Shown here in pieces: positions 8,372-15,780 of a DNA stretch of 64,000 nt. The DNA is taken from assembly GCF_000802305.1 (NCBI RefSeq), contig NZ_JTDK01000006.1, positions 930,001-994,000 on the forward strand. Direction: 5' to 3'. The notes beneath the pieces were generated by a model, which was not told the origin of the DNA, ran no database searches, and saw only the letters and a list, made by a program, of their open reading frames with translations. This stretch comes from Microbacterium mangrovi. Its GTDB lineage: Bacteria > Actinomycetota > Actinomycetes > Actinomycetales > Microbacteriaceae. Positions within the stretch are counted from its first letter, which is position 1; each line of letters begins with the position of its first letter. A program made the position numbers and the translations under genes.

Positions 8372-8650
8372 CTACTCGCTGCGGTCTTTGGATTCGGCCG
8401 ACTCGAGGGTGTAGAGGTCGCGGATGAACAGGTGCTTGTCCTGTTCGGGATCGATGATCAGCAACCGGATGCGGTCGCGGAACCCGATTTGCAGCCCGGT
8501 CGAGAGGTTGGCGAGGGGTTCCATGCACCAGTCGATGTCGTCGACGAGCACCCAGCCGGGGACGTCGCTCGCCTTGGCCGGGTAGTAGGTGAATGACGCG
8601 TACGCGACGCGCATGATGGTCGCTTCGATCTCGGACCTGTCGAGCTTCAT
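8372..8650 (-). CDS. Small hypothetical protein of the mobile element
   Basis: A 92-residue acidic protein with hydrophobic beta-like strands (VPGWVLVDDIDWCMEPL, RIRLLIIDPEQDKHLFI). It has no signal peptide or known motif. Codon use is natural and no better frame competes. The 198-bp gap to the next gene shows nothing recognisable. Confidence 0.5.
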   Translation of the reverse strand: MKLDRSEIEATIMRVAYASFTYYPAKASDVPGWVLVDDIDWCMEPLANLSTGLQIGFRDRIRLLIIDPEQDKHLFIRDLYTLESAESKDRSE

Positions 8651-8743
8651 GCGTACCTTCTGAGGGTCGGGCCGGCGCTGCCATCCATGGTGTTGTGTCC
8701 ATCATGAATGTCATCCATCGGATGTGGCCGGATATTTGGCGGA

Positions 8744-9961
8744 TCATCGTCCCAGTCCTGACGAGGATGGGGCGGGTTGGGGTTGGTTCGGAGCGGCGAG
8801 ATCGGCGGTCGGCGAGCGTCGGCGCGGGCCGGCGATGCGGAGCCGGTCGTTCACCGCGCGGGCGATGGCGTCGACGCGATCTCGATGAGCTGCGCGACGT
8901 TGCTCGGCGTGGATGCGGTCCTGCAACGCATTACGGTGCCGCTCGACGCGTTCGCGGAACTCGGGGTCGTCGCGGAGGCGGTGTCGAAGCCGAGCACGCG
9001 CGGACTCGGACTCCCATGCATCCAGCAGCGCGGGCGGCGTCGGATCAAGTCGATGCTGGGGGCCGTCGGGAATCCTCACATGTGACCAGTCACGCGCGAA
9101 GAACTCGTCCGCACTCCCCGCATCGGTCCGCCTGTCGTCAGGCGTGCGGCGGTGGATGCGTCGAGGCGGCAGCCCAACTTCGCGACGACGCCGTTCACGG
9201 GCCTCCCACCGCTGGGTGGCTTCCCGGTGCCGTGCCTTGTTTTCCGGCTTGGCGCGCCATGCGGCGCTTGTCGCGGCGATCCGGTCTGGATGCGCCTGCC
9301 GGTACTTCTGCTGCCGCTTCTGCTGCACCGACGGGTCTGTCAGATGGCGCTCCTTCGCCTTCGCGAGGATCTTCTCCTTGTTGCGGTGGTAGTAGTCGCG
9401 GCTCGCCTTGCGACGCTTCTCAAGGTTGTTCTGGACCCAGCGCTCCTTCGTCGCGCGGGCGCGCTCTGGGTTATCCGCCTGCCACTTAGCGACACGAGCC
9501 AGATCTGCGCGGCGCCGCGCATCTCTGTCCCTGCCCTCCTGGAGGTGCTTCTGCCGTGTCGCTTCCCGGGCGCGACTACGCGCGGCGGCTTCGTGGGCAG
9601 TGATCTCACAGCGGTTGAACGCATCCGCAGCACGAGCCCGCCGACAGTCCTCAGTCCAGGCATCGAACAGTCGCGCGGGTGTTCGTTCTCTGTCAGACGC
9701 CTGGGGTTCGGTCTCGCCTGGGTCACCTGGCTCTCGCAGGTCGCCGCGCTCCCCCTCAAGCTGCGTGAGCTCCTTCGCGCTCCGGAAGCGGCGGAAGAAT
9801 CGATCGGCCGCGTCCTGACCCGAGCCCTCTCGGTCCGCCGCGCTCCCGGGCGAGTCGCTACGGCGACCCTCCGAGGTGGACGCGCGGCGCCCGCTGGTGG
9901 ATGACGTGCCGAGACCCGAGGAAGCCGGCATCGGATCACCACCCACCAACGGACGCAGCAT
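8744..9961 (-). CDS. Arg-rich charged repeat protein of unknown function
   Basis: A 405-residue, very basic and highly charged protein. Residues 157-252 hold at least five degenerate repeats of about 15-16 residues: an aromatic residue, a few polar residues, then N/H/K-P-E/D-K/R and a basic helix (KWQADNPERARA, WVQNNLEKRRKA, YYHRNKEKILAK, YRQAHPDRIAAT, WRAKPENKARHR). Similar repeats occur in phage and plasmid proteins, but I cannot name a function. Nucleic-acid binding is an inference from charge. The N-terminal 90 residues look disordered. The gene starts 3 nt after the stop of the excisionase-type gene, with AGGAGGG upstream, so the two are cotranscribed. Confidence 0.6.
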   Translation of the reverse strand: MLRPLVGGDPMPASSGLGTSSTSGRRASTSEGRRSDSPGSAADREGSGQDAADRFFRRFRSAKELTQLEGERGDLREPGDPGETEPQASDRERTPARLFDAWTEDCRRARAADAFNRCEITAHEAAARSRAREATRQKHLQEGRDRDARRRADLARVAKWQADNPERARATKERWVQNNLEKRRKASRDYYHRNKEKILAKAKERHLTDPSVQQKRQQKYRQAHPDRIAATSAAWRAKPENKARHREATQRWEARERRRREVGLPPRRIHRRTPDDRRTDAGSADEFFARDWSHVRIPDGPQHRLDPTPPALLDAWESESARARLRHRLRDDPEFRERVERHRNALQDRIHAEQRRAAHRDRVDAIARAVNDRLRIAGPRRRSPTADLAAPNQPQPAPSSSGLGR

Positions 9962-9964
9962 CAG

Positions 9965-10192
9965 TCAGCCCTCCTGCCCCGGGCCGGTACCGTGTCGCGC
10001 CGTGCTCTCGAGCCACTCGATGACCTCATCGAGCACGTACAACACGGACTTTCCGACCTTCCGGTACCGAGGCCCGACGCCTCCGTGCCGCCAGTACGCG
10101 AGCTTTGCCTTGCTCAGCGTCGGCAGCGCTTCCGCCAGCTCGTCCGGCGTCAGGTACCGGTGCGCCAGCTGGGTTTCGATGTCGGTGTCCAT
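9965..10192 (-). CDS. Excisionase-type HTH DNA-binding protein
   Basis: A 75-residue protein with a winged-helix/MerR-like fold signature: LTPDELAEALPTLSKAKLAYW as the helix-turn-helix, then the wing segment GPRYRKVGKSVLYVLDEVIEWL. Proteins of this kind direct integrase toward excision or act as small repressors. GGAGG lies 6 nt before the ATG. It is divergent from the HTH regulator and integrase genes and heads the leftward operon with the Arg-rich gene. Confidence 0.78.
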   Translation of the reverse strand: MDTDIETQLAHRYLTPDELAEALPTLSKAKLAYWRHGGVGPRYRKVGKSVLYVLDEVIEWLESTARHGTGPGQEG

Positions 10193-10210
10193 CCTGCACC
10201 TCCATGTGCG

Positions 10211-10262
10211 TTACTTCGTCACCCTTTGACATCGGTCTACTCGCTGTGTTTTACTTTGTCAA
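10211..10262. promoter_or_regulatory. Direct repeats in the divergent promoter, candidate operators
   Basis: TTACTTCGTCAC (10211-10222) and TTACTTTGTCAA (10251-10262) match at 10 of 12 positions and lie exactly 40 bp apart, on the same DNA face, between the divergent excisionase-type and regulator genes. They could be operators for either HTH protein. Confidence 0.4.
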
Positions 10263-10319
10263 GCAAGAGCAATGGCGTAAGCGTGACGCGAGAGGCAGAC
10301 TGAGGAGGTGAAGATCGAC

Positions 10320-10934
10320 GTGCGTACCCCCGACGGAAACCCCGTGAGTTGGCAGGATGCCACCCACCCCATCGGAGCCGCGTTGCGCATCGTCCCCCGA
10401 TTCACGGTGGACGCTGAAGACGACCAGACCGGCCTCGGCAACACCCTCGATGTCGAATACGACCAAGCAGAAGGCCGCTACGTCATTCGGCAGGCCACCG
10501 TCCGCTCCCTCACAGGAGCAGAAGTCACAGGCACAGAACTCCGGCAGGTCCGTCTCGCCGAAGTCGTGCAGGCCGCGTCGCCCCACTGCGTTACGTTCAC
10601 CCTCGGCGACGAGGGCGATGGTGCAATCACTGCGGCGGAAGTAGCAGCATCCGAGGGGCGGCTGCTCCCGAAGTGGCTCGCTGACTCGCTCGTCGCGACA
10701 TCGGAGAGTCGCAACCTGCCCGAACCGGCGCGGAGCGAAGCGCGCGAGGCCCGACTGGACGCTGTGCAGCTGGTTTACGGCGTTGCAGCGCTGACTGGTC
10801 AGCCGCCGGCAAAGGCCATCGAACGCGAGCTCAACGTGGCGCCCCGAACGGCTGCCCACTGGATTCATCTTGCCCGCAACGCGGGCCGTCTCGAAGGATT
10901 GGGGTACGCCGCCGGCCGACCTCCCCGTGGGTAG
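10320..10934 (+). CDS. HTH-tailed regulator upstream of integrase
   Basis: A 204-residue soluble protein. The N-terminal 100 residues form beta-rich sequence of unknown fold. The C-terminal part (about AIERELNVAPRTAAHWIHLARNAGRL) looks like a helix-turn-helix that picks up DNA, as in small actinobacterial element regulators. The GTG at 10320 follows GAGGAGG with normal spacing; an in-frame GTG at 10308 lies inside that ribosome site and is less likely. It ends inside the integrase start (8-nt overlap), so it probably controls or tunes integrase synthesis. It is divergent from the excisionase-type gene. Confidence 0.6.
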   Translation: MRTPDGNPVSWQDATHPIGAALRIVPRFTVDAEDDQTGLGNTLDVEYDQAEGRYVIRQATVRSLTGAEVTGTELRQVRLAEVVQAASPHCVTFTLGDEGDGAITAAEVAASEGRLLPKWLADSLVATSESRNLPEPARSEAREARLDAVQLVYGVAALTGQPPAKAIERELNVAPRTAAHWIHLARNAGRLEGLGYAAGRPPRG

Positions 10935-12093
10935 CGTCGAGCCCTACAAGACCGCGAACGGCCGACGCTACCGCGCCCGTTACCGCACCCCGGATCACCG
11001 ACAGGTCGAACGTCGAGGATTCCGCACGAAGCGGGATGCGGAGGAGTTCCTCGCCAGCGTCGACGTCTCAAAGTCGCGGGGTGACTTCATCGACCCGGCA
11101 CGGTCCCGCGTCACGGTCCGTGAAGTTGCCGAGGAGTGGTACAGCGGACAGGTGCAGTTGAAGCCGACGACTCGTGCCGGCTACCGGCATCTGCTCGACA
11201 AACACATACTTCCTCGGTGGGGCGACAAACAACTCACCTCTGTGCGCCATGGCGAGATCCAATCATGGGTCGGCGAACTGGCCGCAGACCGAGCGCCGCA
11301 GACTGTGCGGAACGTGTTCGCTGTCCTGGCGCTCGTATTCAATTACGCCGTCCGCGACAACCGGATCGTGCGGAGCCCGTCGGCTGGCGTGACGCTGCCA
11401 CGACGAGTGCATACCGAACGTGGGTACCTGACCCACTCTCAAGTGCGCCGTCTGGCCGATGAATGCACACCCTACGGGGGCCTCATCATGTTTCTGGCCT
11501 ACACCGGCCTGAGATGGGGTGAGGCGGCCGCACTGCGGGTTCGTGACATCAACGTTTCGCGCCAACGTGTCGAAGTCGCGCGGTCCGTGACCGAGCCCGG
11601 CGGCAAGCTCGTTTTCGGAACTCCGAAGACACATGCACGCCGCTCCGTGCCATACCCGAACTTCCTCGCGCCGATGATCGAAACGCAGGTGCGTGGCCGT
11701 GGCCCGAACGATCTTGTGTTCCACTCCCCCGACGGATCCGTCCTGCGAAACGGCAACTTCCGTAACCGGATCCTGCGCCCCGCGCTGGCGCGAATCCATA
11801 CCGGCTACATGGATACGGATGGAACCGTCATTCCCGCAGACCGAATCTTCCCCACCGTGACACCACACGACCTGCGACACACCGCGGCATCGCTCGCCAT
11901 CTCGGCCGGCGCCAACGTCAAGGCAGTGCAGCGGATGCTCGGTCACGCGTCCGCGACCATGACGCTCGATGTCTACGCCGACCTCTTCGCGGACGACCTC
12001 GACTCCGTCTCATCGGCACTCGATCGAGCAATCACTCTGGCAACAGCCGCGGAGACGGAACGAAGCACCGATGTGACCCGTCCGGACGCGTGA
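10927..12093 (+). CDS. Tyrosine site-specific recombinase (integrase)
   Basis: Catalyses integration and excision of the element. All catalytic residues are present: Arg196 (TGLRWGE), Lys234 (PKTHARR), His314 and Arg317 (HDLRH), His340 (LGH) and the nucleophile Tyr350 (LDVYADLF). An AP2-like arm-binding domain at the N-terminus (YKTANGRRYRARYRTP) and an SAM-like core-binding domain precede the catalytic domain. The length of 388 residues is typical. The GTG at 10927 overlaps the upstream stop by 8 nt; a TTG at 10870 is an alternative. The gene points at tRNA-Arg 260 bp away, the usual layout for an integrase using the 3' end of a tRNA. Confidence 0.93.
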   Translation: MGSVEPYKTANGRRYRARYRTPDHRQVERRGFRTKRDAEEFLASVDVSKSRGDFIDPARSRVTVREVAEEWYSGQVQLKPTTRAGYRHLLDKHILPRWGDKQLTSVRHGEIQSWVGELAADRAPQTVRNVFAVLALVFNYAVRDNRIVRSPSAGVTLPRRVHTERGYLTHSQVRRLADECTPYGGLIMFLAYTGLRWGEAAALRVRDINVSRQRVEVARSVTEPGGKLVFGTPKTHARRSVPYPNFLAPMIETQVRGRGPNDLVFHSPDGSVLRNGNFRNRILRPALARIHTGYMDTDGTVIPADRIFPTVTPHDLRHTAASLAISAGANVKAVQRMLGHASATMTLDVYADLFADDLDSVSSALDRAITLATAAETERSTDVTRPDA

Positions 12094-12251
12094 GGTCGAC
12101 TGACCACGCACATCCACCCGCCTGTCGCGCGCTCATCGTTGGTCTGAGCGCTGCGTCGATCGCGATACGAGAGGACGCACGGCGAACCTGTCGAGCTGCG
12201 GGCGCTGGATCGCGTACGGGTGGTCTCGCGCGCTCTCACGAGCACAGGTTT

Positions 12252-12293
12252 CGTTTCAGATGTGGGCAAATTGTGGGCGAACGTCCGTTTCAG
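12252..12293. other. Short direct repeats between integrase and tRNA (candidate arm-type sites)
   Basis: CGTTTCAG occurs at 12252-12259 and 12286-12293. Between these copies TGTGGGC occurs twice (12261-12267 and 12272-12278). Integrases with an AP2-like N-terminal domain bind short repeats beside the crossover site, and this stretch is where they would lie. No function is shown. Confidence 0.35.
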
Positions 12294-12320
12294 CTCGCTC
12301 CGCATGCTACCCAAACGCAA

Positions 12321-12347
12321 GAAATCCCAGGCATCACCTGGGATTTC
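12321..12347. terminator. Intrinsic terminator of tRNA-Arg
   Basis: A perfect 11-bp stem (GAAATCCCAGG / CCTGGGATTTC) with a 5-nt loop starts 6 nt past the tRNA 3' end on the minus strand. T-rich sequence follows on the + strand, so it may also stop rightward transcription from the integrase. Confidence 0.8.
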
Positions 12348-12353
12348 TTTCTG

Positions 12354-12426
12354 TGCCCCCGACAGGAATCGAACCTGCGACCTTTGGTACCGGAAACCAA
12401 CGCTCTATCCCCTGAGCTACGGAGGC
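12354..12426 (-). tRNA. tRNA-Arg (anticodon CCG)
   Basis: The minus strand folds as a complete 73-nt tRNA. The acceptor is GCCTCCG with CGGGGGC (one G-U pair), the D-stem GCTC/GAGC, and the anticodon stem TTGGT/ACCAA with loop TTCCGGT, giving anticodon CCG that reads CGG. The T-arm contains GGTTCGATTCC. The discriminator is A, and CCA is not encoded. The integrase of the adjoining element points at its 3' end, so it is the probable attachment site. The gene is intact, as expected if the element restores the 3' end. Confidence 0.96.
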
Positions 12427-12477
12427 GTACCGGACGAGCCTACCAGTCGCCGGGCACGCCTCCGAACACCTCCACCC

Positions 12478-14070
12478 TCACGCCGACGCCGCCTCCCGCT
12501 GCCGGAGGTCCTTGCGCAGGATCTTGCCCGCCGCGGACTTCGGCACGACGTCGATGAACTCGACCTCCCGCACCTTCTTGTGCGGCTCGACGCGCTCGGC
12601 GACGTACGCCATGACGTCGTCGGCATCCAGCTGGGCTCCCGGCGCGAGCACGACGAACGCCTTGGGGAACTCCTCGCCCTCGGCATCCTGCACGCCGATC
12701 ACGGCGGCATCCGCGATCTGGGGGTGGCCGAGGAGGATCGCCTCCAGCTCGGCCGGCGCGACCTGGTGCCCGTGGTACTTGATGAGCTCTTTCACCCGCT
12801 CCACGATCGCCAGGTATCCGTCGCGGTGCACCCGGGCGACGTCGCCCGTGTGCAGGAAGCCGTCGGCATCCACGGTGGCCGCCGTCGCCTCCGGGTTGCC
12901 GAGGTAGCCGAGCATGACGTTGGGGCCGGCGACCCACAGCTCCCCCGGTGCGGTCCAGCCGTCGTCGCCGAACTCCGTGATCTCCGCACCGGTGGCCGTG
13001 TCGACGATCCGGCAGGTCTCCGACGGCAGCAGGAACCCGACCGCATTCGCGGGCAGGTCCCCGCGCGTGCGGGGAATCGCCGACGCCACTGCACTCAGCT
13101 CGCTCATCCCGAACCCCTGCAGCAGCGGCGCACCGACGCGCGCCGACGCCCGTTCGGCGGTCGCCGCATCGAGCGGCGCCGCGCCGGAGTACACCACCGT
13201 CACCGAGGAGAGGTCGAACTGCTCCACGGCCGGATGCTTCGCCAGTCCGACCACGATCGGCGGGGCGACCACCACCACGGTGCATCGGTGCCGCTGCAGG
13301 TCGCTCAGGAACTCGACGAAGTCGAACCGCGCCATCGGCACGATCGCCGCTCGCCCGCGAAGCGCCATCGTCATCAGCGCGATGAGCCCGTACACGTGGA
13401 AGAACGGCATCACCGCGTGGACGCGGTCGTCGGTGGTCGGTCCGAGCACGATCCGCGTCTGCTCCGTGTTGGCCACGATGTTGCGGTCGCTCATCAGGAC
13501 GCCCTTCGGGAACCCGGTGGTGCCCGACGAGTACGGCATCAGCGCGACATGCGTCGCCGGATCGAAATGCACCTCGGGTGCTCCGCGCCCCTCCGCGATC
13601 ATGCCTCGCAGATCGGGATGCCCTGGCGCGCCGTCGATCACGACGATTCGGTCGCCCGGGATCCCGACGCGCGCGGCGGCGGCCGCGCACTGCGGCAGCA
13701 GCGGTGAGATCGTCACCATCCAGGTCGCCTGCGAGTCGATCAGCTGCGCCTCGATCTCGTCCGGCCCGTACAGGGTGTTCACCGTCGTGACCGTGGCGCC
13801 GGCGCGCAGCATCCCCTGGATCGCGGTGATGTACGCCGGGATGTTCGGGCACAGCAGCGCCATGACCGTGCCGACCCCGACGCCGCGGGCGGCGAGCGCG
13901 CCGGCGAGCGCGTTCACCTGGGCACGCAGCTGCCCGTACGTGGTCTCGGTGCCCGTGCGGGGGTCGATCACCGCGACGCGGTCGAGATCCCCCACTTCGA
14001 GCGTGTCGAACAGGAATGCCGAAACACCGACATCCGGAATCTCGAGCTTCGGATACTGACTCGTGAACAC
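12478..14070 (-). CDS. AMP-forming acyl-CoA synthetase (4-coumarate-CoA ligase-like)
   Basis: Activates a carboxylic acid with ATP and joins it to CoA. The P-loop is YSSGTTGFPKGV (180-191), motif A5 is QGFGMSE (318-324), the hinge region contains HTGDVARVHRDGYLAIVER, and the C-terminal catalytic lysine is at about 516 (SAAGKILRKDL). Length 530 fits 4CL-type ligases; the acid substrate is not evident. GTG at 14070 was chosen over upstream codons because GGGGAGG sits 5 nt before it. It stands alone, between tRNA-Arg and a small gene on the same strand. Confidence 0.9.
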   Translation of the reverse strand: MFTSQYPKLEIPDVGVSAFLFDTLEVGDLDRVAVIDPRTGTETTYGQLRAQVNALAGALAARGVGVGTVMALLCPNIPAYITAIQGMLRAGATVTTVNTLYGPDEIEAQLIDSQATWMVTISPLLPQCAAAAARVGIPGDRIVVIDGAPGHPDLRGMIAEGRGAPEVHFDPATHVALMPYSSGTTGFPKGVLMSDRNIVANTEQTRIVLGPTTDDRVHAVMPFFHVYGLIALMTMALRGRAAIVPMARFDFVEFLSDLQRHRCTVVVVAPPIVVGLAKHPAVEQFDLSSVTVVYSGAAPLDAATAERASARVGAPLLQGFGMSELSAVASAIPRTRGDLPANAVGFLLPSETCRIVDTATGAEITEFGDDGWTAPGELWVAGPNVMLGYLGNPEATAATVDADGFLHTGDVARVHRDGYLAIVERVKELIKYHGHQVAPAELEAILLGHPQIADAAVIGVQDAEGEEFPKAFVVLAPGAQLDADDVMAYVAERVEPHKKVREVEFIDVVPKSAAGKILRKDLRQREAASA

Positions 14071-14189
14071 GATGGCCTCCCCAGGACACACGCGAGCGGT
14101 AGAACCCGGGTCGACGTTCCACTCCCCAGCGGTGAGCCTGACCCGAGACAGCGCAATAGTACGCTCGCGGCGGCTCCGCGGCTAGCGGG

Positions 14190-14336
14190 TCACTTCGCGG
14201 GTTCGCGGTCTCCGGCCGGGCTCTCGGCGGGCAGGTGCGCCGCGGCCTGATCGCCGTGCACCAGGGGCATCGCCCGGGCGTGGTCGAGCACGTCGTCGTC
14301 CTGATCGCTCAGGTGGTTGAAGATCTTCGGTTCCAT
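14190..14336 (-). CDS. Small acidic hypothetical protein (48 aa)
   Basis: The reading frame starts MEPKIFNHLSDQDDDVLDHA and ends in a stop at 14190. GGGGAG lies 5 nt before the ATG. It is acidic and His/Asp-rich, with no membrane segment. A good ribosome site and non-random composition support it, but no family was recognised. Confidence 0.5.
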   Translation of the reverse strand: MEPKIFNHLSDQDDDVLDHARAMPLVHGDQAAAHLPAESPAGDREPAK

Positions 14337-14450
14337 GTCGACTCCCCAGTCGATCGCGAGCACCTGCTCTGACGGGGAAGAGCGTGACGAGCCCGCGAAA
14401 GATACATGCTCAGGGTACTCCCCCGAGGCGTCCCGTCCGCGGAACCGGCG

Positions 14451-14771
14451 TCAGTGGTCGCCGACGAGTTTCAGGCCCACGACGCAGCCGACGAGGCCGA
14501 GGATGAGCAGCATCCGCACGATCGAGAACGGCTCGGCGCCGGTGAGCATCGCGTAGCCGACGGTGAGCGCCGCGCCGATGCCGACCCAGACCGCGTAGGC
14601 GGTGCCGGTGGGGATGTCGCGCATCGCGAAGGCGAGGCCGCCCATGGATGCCACCAGCCCCACGCCGAACACGACGGTCGGCCAGAGTTTCGTGAAGCCC
14701 TCGGTCTTGCCGAGCGCGGTCGCCCAGACCGCTTCGAGGACGCCGGAGACGATGAGGATGACCCATGACAT
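14451..14771 (-). CDS. gdx: SMR-family guanidinium exporter (Gdx/SugE)
   Basis: A 106-residue membrane protein with four helices, working as an antiparallel dimer that exchanges guanidinium for protons. Glu13 in GVLEAVWATALGKTEGF is the conserved coupling residue. The segment after it matches the Gdx/SugE branch rather than the EmrE multidrug branch. The ATG at 14771 starts MSWVILIVSG, the usual SugE beginning; longer readings have no support. A guanidine-III riboswitch ends 14 nt before the start, which ties the gene to guanidinium directly. Confidence 0.92.
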   Translation of the reverse strand: MSWVILIVSGVLEAVWATALGKTEGFTKLWPTVVFGVGLVASMGGLAFAMRDIPTGTAYAVWVGIGAALTVGYAMLTGAEPFSIVRMLLILGLVGCVVGLKLVGDH

Positions 14772-14784
14772 GTGACTGCTCCAT

Positions 14785-14825
14785 GGCCAGTCTTGTCGCT
14801 CACCGGGTACTGATCCGTCGTCCGG
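14785..14825 (-). promoter_or_regulatory. Guanidine-III riboswitch (ykkC-III)
   Basis: The 41-nt minus-strand sequence starts CCGGACGA, has GUACCCGGU in the middle and GACAAGAC near the end, in the order and spacing I recall for the guanidine-III aptamer. The pseudoknot is preserved: 5' CCGG can pair with the central CCGG, and CAGU with ACUG around the GACAAG core. The aptamer ends just before GGAG of the gdx ribosome site, so ligand binding probably exposes that site. Confidence 0.88.
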
Positions 14826-14886
14826 GGACCCTGTTGCGGATCCGGTTCCCACGATACCGGGTGTGCCTGATCACCCCCTGGGCAGA

Positions 14887-15639
14887 TCAGCGCAGGCGGT
14901 AGGTGAGGTCGCGGATGTCGCGGCCCTTGGCGATGCCCTTGCGTTCGAACGCCGTCATCACGCGCCCGTCGAAGCGGTCGGCCCAGTCGCCGGCGAAGTC
15001 GCGTTCGAAGGGCGCCGCGGCATCCATCACCTCCCGCATCTGCAGCGCGTAGTCCTCCCAGTCGGTGGCGAGGCGCAGCACGCCGCCGGGTGCGAGGGCG
15101 GCCGCGGCGATCCCGGCGAACTCCGGGGCGATCAGGCGTCGCTTGTTGTGCTTGGCCTTGTGCCACGGATCCGGGAAGAAAACCCACAGCTCGGTGACGG
15201 AGCCTTCCGGCAGCAGATGCTGCAGCACCTCCGGCGCGTTCGCCTCGGCGAGGCGCAGGTTGTGGATGCCGGCCGCGGCGGCATCCTTCATGGTGCGCGC
15301 GAGCCCCGCCTTGAACACCTCGACGGCGAGGAAGTCGACGTCGGGGCGGGATGCCGCGGCGTGCACGATCGCGTGGCCCTGACCCGACCCGATCTCGACG
15401 ACGAGCGGCGCGGCGCGTCCCCACACCTGCGCGGGATCGATGTGGGATCCCTCGGCGACGCTGGTGCCCGGGATGCCGCGCGGCACGTCGAGCAGGTACG
15501 CGGGTGCGAGGTCGGCCCACGCGCGTTCCTGCGCGTCCGACATCCGGCCGCTGCGCCGCACGAATGAGACGGGCTTGTCACGGTACGTTCGCGGCGCGGG
15601 CACGTCTCCGGTCACCGGTGCATCAGGGGTTTCGGGCAT
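14887..15639 (-). CDS. trmB: tRNA (guanine-N7-)-methyltransferase
   Basis: Methylates N7 of G46 in the tRNA variable loop using S-adenosylmethionine. The SAM-binding loop EIGSGQGH (82-89) and the family signature FPDPWHKAKHNKRR (155-168) are both present. Residues near the C-terminus (DWEDYALQM, TAFERKGIAKGR) match TrmB. Length 250 is normal. The start codon follows a TAGGCT box by 6 nt with no ribosome site, so the message is probably leaderless. Confidence 0.96.
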   Translation of the reverse strand: MPETPDAPVTGDVPAPRTYRDKPVSFVRRSGRMSDAQERAWADLAPAYLLDVPRGIPGTSVAEGSHIDPAQVWGRAAPLVVEIGSGQGHAIVHAAASRPDVDFLAVEVFKAGLARTMKDAAAAGIHNLRLAEANAPEVLQHLLPEGSVTELWVFFPDPWHKAKHNKRRLIAPEFAGIAAAALAPGGVLRLATDWEDYALQMREVMDAAAPFERDFAGDWADRFDGRVMTAFERKGIAKGRDIRDLTYRLR

Positions 15640-15645
15640 CCCCCA

Positions 15646-15651
15646 AGCCTA
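15646..15651 (-). promoter_or_regulatory. -10 box of leaderless trmB promoter
   Basis: TAGGCT on the minus strand, 6 nt before the trmB ATG. Confidence 0.6.
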
Positions 15652-15669
15652 CGAGTTCTTGCCCTTGCG

Positions 15670-15766
15670 CCCTGAGCCTGTCGAAGGGCAACACCCCCGA
15701 GTGGTATTGCCCTTCGACAAGCTCAGGGCCCTTCGCCAAGCTCAGGGCGCTTCGACAGGCTCAGGG
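15670..15766. repeat. Cluster of four REP-like 19-bp units
   Basis: CCCTGAGCCTGTCGAAGGG (15670-15688) is followed by three inverse copies: CCCTTCGACAAGCTCAGGG (15710-15728), CCCTTCGCCAAGCTCAGGG (15729-15747) and a variant (15748-15766). Copies 1 and 2 can form a strong hairpin around a 21-nt loop. This unit is a widespread intergenic repeat in high-GC bacteria. It lies upstream of trmB and just past the stop of the DUF3097 gene and may act as its terminator. Confidence 0.85.
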
Positions 15767-15780
15767 CGCGTGAACCGGTG

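Noticed and set aside
12220..13707. 495-codon frame containing DRNRTCDLWYRKPTLYPLS
   Set aside because: That peptide is the well-known false translation of a tRNA gene; the frame runs through tRNA-Arg and opposite the acyl-CoA ligase.
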